Shown here: positions 36,367 through 45,500 of the stretch, in pieces
Layout: each line of letters starts with the position of its first letter
Numbering within the stretch: position 1 is the stretch's first letter
Assembly (NCBI RefSeq): GCF_030503435.1
Contig: NZ_JAUKPO010000007.1
Coordinates: 62,001 to 126,000, forward strand
Source: Rhodocytophaga aerolata
GTDB lineage: Bacteria > Bacteroidota > Bacteroidia > Cytophagales > 172606-1
Direction of reading: 5' to 3'
Length of the DNA: 64,000 nt
Translations under genes and position numbers: made by a program
Notes under the pieces: model-generated
Told to the model about the DNA's origin: nothing
Seen by the model: only the letters and a program-made list of their open reading frames with translations
The model's database searches: none

Positions 36367-37065
36367 TTAGCTTTTTTTCCTATCATCTTTAATAAGTCGT
36401 TTTTCCTCCTTCTCAACAATCTCTTTAATTTTACTTTCAGCATTTGTTCTTGGAGCCTCATGGATCTTGTCAAAAAAGGAAAAAAATTCGTTCGAATCGT
36501 TGAATTGTCTATTTTTAATCTTCTGTTTTTCAAATGAAAGCTTATAACTTGTCGGCACAATACTTGGCTTATCCAACCCTGATTCAAAATCTCTATTTCG
36601 ACGAAGCAACCAAAACGCATAGAGATCATTAGGAATTAATCCCCATTTCCAAAATACATACTGCTCTTGTTGCAGGCCCCAAAACCTTTCCCAGAACATG
36701 TCTTCAGACCATTTGTCATTTTCCGTGCCAATTTCTTTATCAAGGATGCTACCAAAGCGATTATTGAAATGAAGTACCGTATCAGTTATTCTTGCCTGAC
36801 TGGTAATTTCAAAAGCTTTTTTGCTCACATCTAGTGATGTCGCGTTAATGCTAAGCAAACCTTTACTAATTTGATGCGAATCTTCACTAATGCGGAGTGA
36901 ATCTTTGCTGATTTGATGTGAGTTTTCACTAATGCGAAGTGACTTTTTAAATAATTTATAATTTAGGATAGCTATGTAAATTGCGAAACCAGTAGCTATA
37001 AAAGAGAGCAGTAGTGTAAGATATCTAATATCTACACCTGAAATGTAGAGTTCATTAGGGACCAT
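36367..37065 (-). CDS. membrane-anchored protein with 14-residue repeats (232 aa)
   Basis: One N-terminal membrane helix (LTLLLSFIATGFAIYIAIL, residues ~14-35) is followed by a short tandem repeat: SLRISENSHQISKD then SLRISEDSHQISKG, then SINATSLDVSKKAFEI in the same rhythm. It suggests an alpha-helical or coiled-coil stalk, residues ~40-85. The cytoplasmic part has a Trp/Phe-rich block (MFWERFWGLQQEQYVFWKWG) and a Lys-rich tail. No family is known to me. It lies 261 bp downstream of the ROC-COR-TIR gene on the same strand, and may be its partner, but that is only from position. Confidence 0.6.
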   Translation of the reverse strand: MVPNELYISGVDIRYLTLLLSFIATGFAIYIAILNYKLFKKSLRISENSHQISKDSLRISEDSHQISKGLLSINATSLDVSKKAFEITSQARITDTVLHFNNRFGSILDKEIGTENDKWSEDMFWERFWGLQQEQYVFWKWGLIPNDLYAFWLLRRNRDFESGLDKPSIVPTSYKLSFEKQKIKNRQFNDSNEFFSFFDKIHEAPRTNAESKIKEIVEKEEKRLIKDDRKKS

Positions 37066-37326
37066 AAATGAATTTTGGTAAGCAGTGATTTCTTAAAATG
37101 AAGGCAACCTAAAATCGTTTAATTTTAATTAATCTCCTATACTTAGCATTAAGTATTTTTAACTATAGTAATTCAGATTTCATTTAAAAATCTGAACTAT
37201 TTTTTCTTAACAATGATTTGTGAGTTATTACAATAGCTATCACCCTCAAAGCATAACTCTAAGTAGTTAAAACAATCAAAATGATGTGAAAAGAATTATG
37301 TGGGAAAAGCAAGATATAAGCACATT

Positions 37327-40300
37327 CTAGATTTTTGCCTGAAGGCTATCAATAAGTTTGTTAATCTTTTCAATGACATCCCTCCAAGCAGCATCTTTTT
37401 TAGGCCAGGAACTAATTGGTCTACCATCTGTCGGAACTGCATTAAATTTTCCAATCTCAAATTGATGCCATAAGGCAGTTTCTTTGATGATAATAGGTAC
37501 AACTACGCCATTACCTGCATCATATTTGCGAAGAGCTGCCTGCATTTCCTTTCCGAAACAATACTTAGAAGCCATAAAAGTAGGGCTAATTAGCAGACAA
37601 ACGATATCAGCCTTATCTAGGTTTTCAAAAATATTCTTATTTAATTCGCTTCCTGCGAGTATTTGTCGATCTTCCCAAACCTCAATTTTCCCCAAATTTT
37701 TCAACACTTCTAGAGCTTCATCGAATTGTTTTTTTATCTTTTCATCCTTATGAGAATAAGAAATAAAAAGTTTAATAAGTCGTTTGTCCATTTGTTTATT
37801 ATTTAGTTTATTTCCTTTGGCAGAATCTGTTTCTTGTCCTGTGTCCAGAAATTGGCTCTTTTTATCTAAGTGTAGAAAGATATTAAAATCATTTATTTGA
37901 AATTCATTTCCTTCTTGGGATGTAATATGCTGGTGCTGCTTTTTACTTTTTTTTTGCAATTCAACCAAGTTTATAAAATTTGCTCCGTCTAAAGAAACCC
38001 ATTCCTGTATTTCTGTTTCATTTCCATGAATTTGATAGAACTCGTGATGTATTTTATCCAATAATCGATTAGCGTCTTTATCTCTAACTCGAATCATGAT
38101 TTTTTTATTCATGGGAAAAGCTTCGATTAGAGCTTCTCCATCAGCATGTTCAATCCACACGCCATTTTTCCAAACTTCATAGATCTTGACATTTTCCAGA
38201 TTCCCCATTCGCACGATAAAACTCTGTATAATACTATAATGTAAAAATTCATGCTGAAACTGCCAATATAACCCCTCGTTCCTCTTCCAAGCTCCTTCAA
38301 CACTACTAGGCTTTTGATCCGCAAGCAAGGCTGGAGCTAAATACACACTTTCTTCAGGTGGTAACATCCTATTTTGATTATCCTTGACGTCATAACATAA
38401 TTCACAGCCTTTCATAAAACTGATAAAAAGTAATTGCTCCGCTAAGGTATAGTCTGCCCACACCCACTTCAATTCTTTTAAGGTAAACTTTCCATTACGA
38501 CCTTCTTTAATTTGGTAAAACAACTTCTTTCGGTCAAACAAGGCATAAACAGCATCAATGGCCCATTTTTGGTCGAGAATGATTTGATTACCAAATAATC
38601 CACTTTGATAGAAGACTACGCCAGAGTTGTGCAGATAACTTAAAACAGTATCAGGAGAAGTATCCTTCAACCCATTTTCGAGGCAAAGTTTCCTAAAGCT
38701 TTCTAAATTAATTTGCTGCTGACTGGTCGCCAATTCTGTTATTTTACTACGCAGTTGATACCAGTTCAGAGGTAGTTTAGTGTTAGTAGTTTTAAGAATA
38801 TTTAGGGCAGTATGTTGAAGGGTATTCTTTAATTGAATAAAACCTGTTCCGATTGATGGAGGGTGGGCAGAATCAATATGTTCAAACCTAACTATGGGAT
38901 ACATAGCTTTTAGATATTCGCTCTTTTGAGGCAACTGTTCTAGGATAGCCTCATTTTTAATAATCTTAGTTTGTACAACAATGATTGGGCTATTCTGTCC
39001 TAGTGTTTTGACATAATTTAACCAGTAAGATAATGGGTAGTTAGGATACTGCACCCTTTGTCCAGAAGAAGTATCGATACTATAAGTACTTTGTTCGCTG
39101 TCCAGATCCCAAACTAACACAAACAGGGCTTGCGTCTTCATAAATAATCGATGCGTGGCGTGATAAATGTCTTGGCCCCCAAAGTCCCAAATATTAAGGA
39201 TGAGTTCTTGCAATCCCATAGGTGCTAAAGCCTTAAGATTATCCGGTAAGGCGCAAACCCATTTTACTAACTGGATGGCGTGAGTACTTTCTTCATTCTT
39301 ATCAAAGGTATTGTAAACTAATCTTTTGTAGAGGCAGGTCTTTCCTACTCGACCATTTCCAAGTAGTACAACTTTAATTTCATTGTTGATTACAAATCCA
39401 CTTTGAGTCTGGTCTTTAAAATAATCACGAAGATCGTTCAAACAATTGTTAAATATTTCACTTAATTCTTTGGGTATAGCTTTTACTTGATTTCTCTCAA
39501 ATTTAAGCTCTTCTAAAGAATGGATATCTGTTAAACTTTTTACTTGCTCAATATCAGATACTCTATTTGCACTTATGTCTAACACTATTAAATGTCGCAT
39601 AGTCAGCAATGGAGAGATATTCTGAAGTTGATTACTATTTAGATTCAGATTCATCAGAGTAGGCAACTGAGGCATACTAGATAAATCCTGAAGTTCATTG
39701 TTTTTCAGATTTAATTCACTCAGGGCAGGTAACTGAGGCATACTAGATAAATCCTGAAGTTCATTGCTATTCAGATCTAGTTCAGTTAGGGCAGGCAACT
39801 GGGGCATACCGGATAAATCCTGAAGTTGATTATCACTCAGAGTCAGCTTGATCAGAGTAGGCAATTGGGGCATATCAGATAAATTCTGAAGTTTATTATC
39901 ACTCAGATTCAGCTTGATCAGAGTAGGTAACTGAGGCATACTAGATAAATCCTGAAGTTCATTGCTATTCAGATTTAATTCACTCAGGGCAGGCAACTGG
40001 GGCATACTACGTAAATCCTGAAGTTTATTACTATTCAAATGCAGTTCAATTAGGTCAGGCAACTGGGGCATACCAGATAAATGCTGAAGTTTATTATAAC
40101 TCAGAGTCAGATTCATCAAAGTAGGCAATTGGGGTATACCAGATAAATCCTGAATTCTATTATAACTTAGGTCCAGCTTGATCAGAGTAGGCAACTGAGG
40201 CATACCGGATAAATCCTGAAGTTGATTATAACTCAGATCTAGTTCAATTAGGGCAGGCAATTGAGGCATACCACGTAAATCCTGAAGTTCATTGCTATTC

Positions 40301-40761
40301 AGATCTAGTTCAGTTAGGGCAGGCAACTGGGGCATACCGGATAAATCCTGAATTCTATTATAACTTAGGTCCAGCTTGATCAGAGTAGGCAACTGAGGCA
40401 TACCGGATAAATCCTGAAGTTGATTATAACTCAGATCTAGTTCAATTAGGGCAGGCAATTGAGGCATACCACGTAAATGCTGAAGATGATTAAAACTCAG
40501 ATTTAGCTTTGTCAGAGTAGGTAACTGGGGCATTCCAGATAAATGCTGAATTCTATTATTACTCAGATTCAGTTCGATTATTTGTGTTAAATGTTGTAAG
40601 GTAGAAGCATCCCTAATCCTATTATTGCTTAAATTTAAACTTTGTAGCCACTTTAATTCAAATAACTCTTTTGGTAGACTTATTAAATTGGTTTGCTCTA
40701 AATCCAAATGAATCTCTTTAGTAAGTTTATTGGTTGCAATTCTTCGTAATGCCTCTTCCAT
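37327..40761 (-). CDS. LRR-ROC-COR-TIR protein (Roco family)
   Basis: 1144 residues. About 17 leucine-rich repeats of 22 residues (residues ~15-430) of the form LPxLIxLDLSYNxLQDLSGMPQ. A ROC GTPase follows: P-loop LLGNGRVGKTCLYKRL near 466, switch II WDFGGQDIYHATHRLF near 525, and IIVVQTKI near 595. A COR-like helical region runs from ~650 to ~900. A C-terminal TIR domain starts near 988: IKLFISYSHKDEKIKKQF, then VCLLISPTFMASKYCFGKEM with the Glu expected for NADase activity, and WRDVIEKINKLIDSL. Bacterial Roco proteins are GTP-controlled dimers, and TIR effectors of defence systems cleave NAD+. Sensing by the LRRs and killing by TIR is an inference. Confidence 0.9.
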   Translation of the reverse strand: MEEALRRIATNKLTKEIHLDLEQTNLISLPKELFELKWLQSLNLSNNRIRDASTLQHLTQIIELNLSNNRIQHLSGMPQLPTLTKLNLSFNHLQHLRGMPQLPALIELDLSYNQLQDLSGMPQLPTLIKLDLSYNRIQDLSGMPQLPALTELDLNSNELQDLRGMPQLPALIELDLSYNQLQDLSGMPQLPTLIKLDLSYNRIQDLSGIPQLPTLMNLTLSYNKLQHLSGMPQLPDLIELHLNSNKLQDLRSMPQLPALSELNLNSNELQDLSSMPQLPTLIKLNLSDNKLQNLSDMPQLPTLIKLTLSDNQLQDLSGMPQLPALTELDLNSNELQDLSSMPQLPALSELNLKNNELQDLSSMPQLPTLMNLNLNSNQLQNISPLLTMRHLIVLDISANRVSDIEQVKSLTDIHSLEELKFERNQVKAIPKELSEIFNNCLNDLRDYFKDQTQSGFVINNEIKVVLLGNGRVGKTCLYKRLVYNTFDKNEESTHAIQLVKWVCALPDNLKALAPMGLQELILNIWDFGGQDIYHATHRLFMKTQALFVLVWDLDSEQSTYSIDTSSGQRVQYPNYPLSYWLNYVKTLGQNSPIIVVQTKIIKNEAILEQLPQKSEYLKAMYPIVRFEHIDSAHPPSIGTGFIQLKNTLQHTALNILKTTNTKLPLNWYQLRSKITELATSQQQINLESFRKLCLENGLKDTSPDTVLSYLHNSGVVFYQSGLFGNQIILDQKWAIDAVYALFDRKKLFYQIKEGRNGKFTLKELKWVWADYTLAEQLLFISFMKGCELCYDVKDNQNRMLPPEESVYLAPALLADQKPSSVEGAWKRNEGLYWQFQHEFLHYSIIQSFIVRMGNLENVKIYEVWKNGVWIEHADGEALIEAFPMNKKIMIRVRDKDANRLLDKIHHEFYQIHGNETEIQEWVSLDGANFINLVELQKKSKKQHQHITSQEGNEFQINDFNIFLHLDKKSQFLDTGQETDSAKGNKLNNKQMDKRLIKLFISYSHKDEKIKKQFDEALEVLKNLGKIEVWEDRQILAGSELNKNIFENLDKADIVCLLISPTFMASKYCFGKEMQAALRKYDAGNGVVVPIIIKETALWHQFEIGKFNAVPTDGRPISSWPKKDAAWRDVIEKINKLIDSLQAKI
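39610..40590 (-). repeat. 66-bp tandem repeats encoding leucine-rich repeats
   Basis: Within the Roco gene the 22-codon LRR units are close to identical at DNA level (recurring ataaatcctgaag, cagagtaggcaa and ggcataccgg). A larger 198-bp unit of three LRRs is duplicated almost exactly (around 40200-40395 and 40398-40590). This points to recent expansion by recombination, so the copy number probably varies between strains. Confidence 0.85.
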
Positions 40762-40875
40762 AATTAAATACTTGAACTTCTGAATATAACTTAAAAAAAT
40801 TATTACCTGAGTTTTGACACAATAATTTCCAGTAGTAATATTAAAGCACCACAGATTTTTTAAACACTAGATTGC

Positions 40876-42003
40876 ATGTTTGAGGGTTATAACGTAGCTT
40901 ATCACCCACAAACCAAAAAACACCATAACGCTATGCCTGAAAAGACCAAAATCACCTCTCTGGAAAAAGTCATACCCTTTGGGGGTGATAAGATTTTAGC
41001 GCCCCTGGAAGAGATAAAATCCGTGGAGTCACTAGCTGACTGGATGGCATTTTATTGTGATACGAAGGTAGCCGGAGGGTCGCCTCATACCGAACGGGCC
41101 AAATGGGCAGACCTGCAAAAATTCCTCTTGTTCTATACTTCTCAACTGGGACATGACCGCGTGAGTTACTGGACAAGTTCCATGAGTAAATCATTTCAAA
41201 AGCATTTACAGAATACTCCAAGGGGAGAGGGGGTAGTAAAGGAAGGGGCTGCTGAAAAGAAAAAGAATGGGGAATGGAAACGAGCCAATCAGCCACTAAC
41301 CGCAACCTCTATCAACCGGATCATGGCTACCCTTCGCCATTTTGCCCGTTGGCTTCATAAGCAACGGCCATTTGTTACCGGCCTGCCGGTCGAAGGCACT
41401 AAAGATATTATGATCGAGCAACCAGTCTGGAACGGACTCACGCCACGGGAAGTGACGTGTCTGAGGATAGCCTGCGATCAACGTATGGCAATCTGCACAC
41501 GCGCTAATCAGAATCCACTTTTGGAAGTGGCCGTGTTTTATACATTGCTCTATACAGGCCTGCGGGAAAGTGAGCTGGCCAGCCTGAAATTTGGCCAATA
41601 TCATAGCCGCGGTTTCCATGGCGTAAAGCGCAAAGGCAATAACATCACCCGAAAAGTACCGGTGCCGCAGGAAGCGCGGGAACGAATAGATGCGTATCTG
41701 AAAAGCAGGGGAGGGGAGCTACAGCCGGAAGCACCTTTATTCCTCAGCCGCTATGGCAATGCTCTGCACCCAAAAGACGTGTACCGCATTGCCGAGCGCA
41801 TCTGCAACCAGGCCAATGCTCAAGGCGATAATATCCGCCTCACACCACACATGCTGCGTCATACCTTCCTGAAGCGTGCGGCCGATAAGTACGGAGTACA
41901 TACCGCCCAAGATATGAGTGGGAATGTGAGTATAAATGAGATATTCCGCTATACTAAACCATCACAAGAGGAAAAAGACCAGCTGGCCGAAAATATGTTT
42001 TAA
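40876..42003 (+). CDS. tyrosine recombinase / integrase (cargo)
   Basis: 375 residues if it starts at 40876; a start at 40933 (MPEKTKITSLEKVIPFG) is also good. An N-terminal SAM-like DNA-binding part (residues ~45-165) is followed by the catalytic domain: Arg in LYTGLRESELASL, Lys in VKRKGNNITRKVPVP, His-x-x-Arg in TPHMLRHTFLKR, and Tyr in NEIFRYTKPS. The position normally held by the second His/Trp reads DMSGNVS. It heads a row of three genes (150- and 1272-residue proteins, gaps 11 and 94 bp), and is unlike the terminal recombinase trio, so it may be the mobility gene of an older nested unit. Confidence 0.85.
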   Translation: MFEGYNVAYHPQTKKHHNAMPEKTKITSLEKVIPFGGDKILAPLEEIKSVESLADWMAFYCDTKVAGGSPHTERAKWADLQKFLLFYTSQLGHDRVSYWTSSMSKSFQKHLQNTPRGEGVVKEGAAEKKKNGEWKRANQPLTATSINRIMATLRHFARWLHKQRPFVTGLPVEGTKDIMIEQPVWNGLTPREVTCLRIACDQRMAICTRANQNPLLEVAVFYTLLYTGLRESELASLKFGQYHSRGFHGVKRKGNNITRKVPVPQEARERIDAYLKSRGGELQPEAPLFLSRYGNALHPKDVYRIAERICNQANAQGDNIRLTPHMLRHTFLKRAADKYGVHTAQDMSGNVSINEIFRYTKPSQEEKDQLAENMF

Positions 42004-42014
42004 ACGCAGGAAAT

Positions 42015-42467
42015 ATGAATCAATCTACCTTATTAACCTCTTCCAGAGATTTGTATCAGAAATTGCTACAGGATTATGCGGATTTCAACAATGATCCGCT
42101 GTCAGCCTATAAAGCACTGGATTGTGCAGCCGTAGCTTGGCATTTGACGGATTGGGTCTTTCATGAATACGAGAAGCTGGCTTTTCCGAATGTCGGAAGT
42201 ATGCGGGAAGAATTTTACAAAAGTTGCGATGATCTGAAAACAATGCATGATCTGGCTACTGGCTTAAAACATTTCACAATCTCCAATCCAAAATCCAACA
42301 TGTCAGGGAGCCATTTACATCAAGGTGGGTTTAGCAGGGCATTCAGCTTTGGATTTAATGTTTCGCGCCTCGAAATACAGTATTCAGATAAAGCGTCTGA
42401 ACCGATTGATTTACTTTTAGAAAGAGTCGTTAACTTCTGGAGTGATTATTTTAGTGATAAAAACTGA
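42015..42467 (+). CDS. hypothetical protein, 150 aa, upstream of the nuclease-like gene
   Basis: Mostly helical and acidic: LLTSSRDLYQKLLQDYADFN, AVAWHLTDWVFHEYEKLAFP, DDLKTMHDLATGLKHFTI, and a C-terminal LLLERVVNFWSDYFSDKN. The HLTDW..HE and DL..GLKH patterns resemble short proteins that often accompany defence-type genes, but I know no assigned function. It begins 11 bp after the integrase, so the two are probably co-transcribed. Confidence 0.65.
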   Translation: MNQSTLLTSSRDLYQKLLQDYADFNNDPLSAYKALDCAAVAWHLTDWVFHEYEKLAFPNVGSMREEFYKSCDDLKTMHDLATGLKHFTISNPKSNMSGSHLHQGGFSRAFSFGFNVSRLEIQYSDKASEPIDLLLERVVNFWSDYFSDKN

Positions 42468-42561
42468 TCCTTGACTGGAAAAAAAATAGGAAGAAAACCG
42501 CACAAATCCACTATATTAAAGTGATTATAAAACTACTTAAAGAGAGACATTTAAATTAATT

Positions 42562-45500
42562 ATGATTTTTTCGCAGCTAATTACTGCTACCGATTTAATT
42601 GAGCGAAATTATCACCTGCAAGAACGGGGTATATTTCCCGATCTTATTCGCCGTCTAATTTTACATTCTGATCCATCTGTGAAATGGATTCATTTTAGAG
42701 CGCATGAAGGAACTGCTATCGGTGGTTGGGACGGTATAATAGAAGAAGCAGAAGGCGCTTCACCCTATGTACCTTCTGGTAGGTCAAGGTGGGAGTTGGG
42801 CACAAATCAAAACGCACCTAATAAAATTAAGGGTGATTTTGAAAAACGTGATAAAGCCCCCAATCCTGAAATTGATATTTCTCAAACGGCCTTAATTTTT
42901 GTGGTTGCACGCCGTTGGTCAGGAAAAGAAGATTGGGCAAAAGAACAAACGGATCAACAAGATTCATGGCGTGAAATTCATGTAATTGATGCGGATGATT
43001 TAGAGGCATGGATGCAACTACATCCTGCCGTACATATATGGTTTTCGGCACAATTAGGAAAATATGTTCCGGGGCTGTCAGATATAGAATCCTGGTGGAA
43101 AGATTGGGCTCATCAAACTGATCCTATAATGCATCCATCTTTGCTATTAGCGGGTCGATCTACTACAGTAGAACATATAGGCAAATGGCTTAGAAGCTCC
43201 GAAATAGTCTTAAATGTATTTGCCAGCACGGCAGAAGAATCTCTGGCTGTGGTTGCTGCTACAATTTTAACTTTACCAGAAGACCAGCAGGAATATTATC
43301 TTTCTAAAATAATTGTGGTTCGGGATATTGAGGCCTGGAATCACTTGGTTCTCTCCCATACAAAGTTAATTTTAATACCTGAGATCGAAACAGCCCAACT
43401 AACCAAGTTGATTAGTGCTGCTACCAGGCAAGGGCATAGAGTAATACTACCTCGCTCAGCAACAGAAGCTAAACCCGAAGATTTTATCGTAACTCCTTTA
43501 CAAAAGACCGCTGTTCAAAAAGAATTAGAACAAATAGGAATAGCAGAATTAGAAGCATCTGAGAAAGCTCAATTGGCCCGTCGCAGCTTTACTGCTTTCC
43601 AACGGAGTTTACTTACTGACAAGAGTCTGCAAAAACTTTGGTGGTCTGAGCCATCCATAGCAAAGAAACTCTTACCATTAGCTTTGCTTGGCTACTGGCA
43701 AGACGAACAGGAAGGTGACCAGCGTATTGTAGAAAAAATAACTGGTGAACCTTATTCAACAACCAAAAGCTTACTAATTGAGTGGGCAAAACAGCCTAAT
43801 TCTCCGGTGCGCATTTTAGCTGGAGAGTGGTTTATAATTGACCCGGCAGATGTATGGGAACAAACAGTTTACTACTTTTCTGCGGAGCCAAAGCAAAAAT
43901 TTGAGGAAATTATTTTAGAAGTTTTAGGGACATCGCACCCTCGATTTACCTTACCACCTAATGAAAGGCATACGGCTTCTATCCGTGGAATAAAATCGGA
44001 TTATTCAAAACGTTTACGAGCAGGCATCACTAATACATTAGCTTTAATAAGTACAACGTCAGTAACAGGTGAAAATTCTCAAGTAAATTGGGTAAATCAC
44101 CAAGTAAAACAGCTATTAGATAAGGCTAATGCTGATGCTTCAGGGCACTTATGGGCATCCCTTGATAGATACCTTCCAATGCTGGCAGAAGCCGCTCCTG
44201 ATACTTTCTTAACCATAGTATTAAATGAGTTAAAGCGAACTGATTCGATCTTAACAACTCTGTTTATTGAAGAAGAAGGTTTCCTATTCCCTAATTCAAA
44301 TCATACAGGATTACTTTGGGCATTAGAAAGCCTTGCATGGCCACCTGCATATCTTTCAGATACAGCTTTGGCATTAGCCAAGCTTGCCCGTATTGACCCA
44401 GGTGGTAGGATAGCAAATAGGCCAATTAATTCATTGCGGGAGATTTTTATTCCATGGAATCCTCAAACAAATGTGAATGCAAATGGCCGTTTGGCTGTAT
44501 TGGATCGCTTGAGAAAGGAAGAACCACAGATAGCATGGGATTTAATGATAAAACTACTACCAAAATCCCATGATTCGAGTGGTCCAACGCATATACCACG
44601 GATGCGCTGGCGTGATTGGCAAATCAAACCAAGACACGGTGTTTTGAGAAAGCAATACTTTGAAAGTATTGCTGGAACAACAGAGAGACTGTTGCTTGAT
44701 GCCAGTACCAACTCAGAAAGATGGGAGCAGTTGATTGATAATATTCCTCAATTAGTTCAACGACTTGACAGTGCTGAATTACGCAACAAGTTATTTGAGC
44801 AGTTGGATAACATGGGTTCTGTACCACTTAGTGATAAAGCACGGGCAAAGCTTCGCTCAGAGGTCAGAGAACTGCTAAATCACCATCGTTCTTTTCCTCA
44901 AGCTGAATGGTCATTGAATGAAAAAGAGTTAAAACCATTTTCAATTTTATATGAGAAGTTAGAACCGGAAAACTTGTTATACAGACACGCTTGGCTCTTT
45001 ACTGATAGACCCAAACTCCCAGAAGGCTTTGACATGAAAAAGCGTACTGAGAATAGGGATTTCATTTCACATGCACAAGATGCAGCTTTAGCAGAAATAC
45101 TCGATACAAAAGGTATATCGTGCATTTCAGAACTATTAAAAATAGTTCCCAAACCTGTCGAATTAGGCCAAGCTATTGGCCGTAGCAGCTTATCTGAGCA
45201 AGAAAAAATTGAATTATTAAAAACTTATTTATCCTCCAAAGATAGCCCAGAGCATTCATTTGGAGAAGAAGGGCTTGCATTCAGTTTTGTTTCAATCCTC
45301 AATGAATCCGCAGGTGCATTTATTAAAACTCATACCAAAGACTTCACACCCGAACAATTAGGTGTATGGCTTGCTCATTTGCCAATGGAACCAGAGTCTT
45401 GGCAGATAGTTAATGAGTTTGGCAATGAAGTGGTAGAAAAATACTGGCTGCAGGCACGTGCTTTTGTAAGAAAAGAAGATGATTCTGAAGAAGCTATCCG

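Noticed and set aside
39610-40590. CRISPR array
   Set aside because: The 66-bp periodic repeats are in frame and encode leucine-rich repeats; there are no unique spacers.
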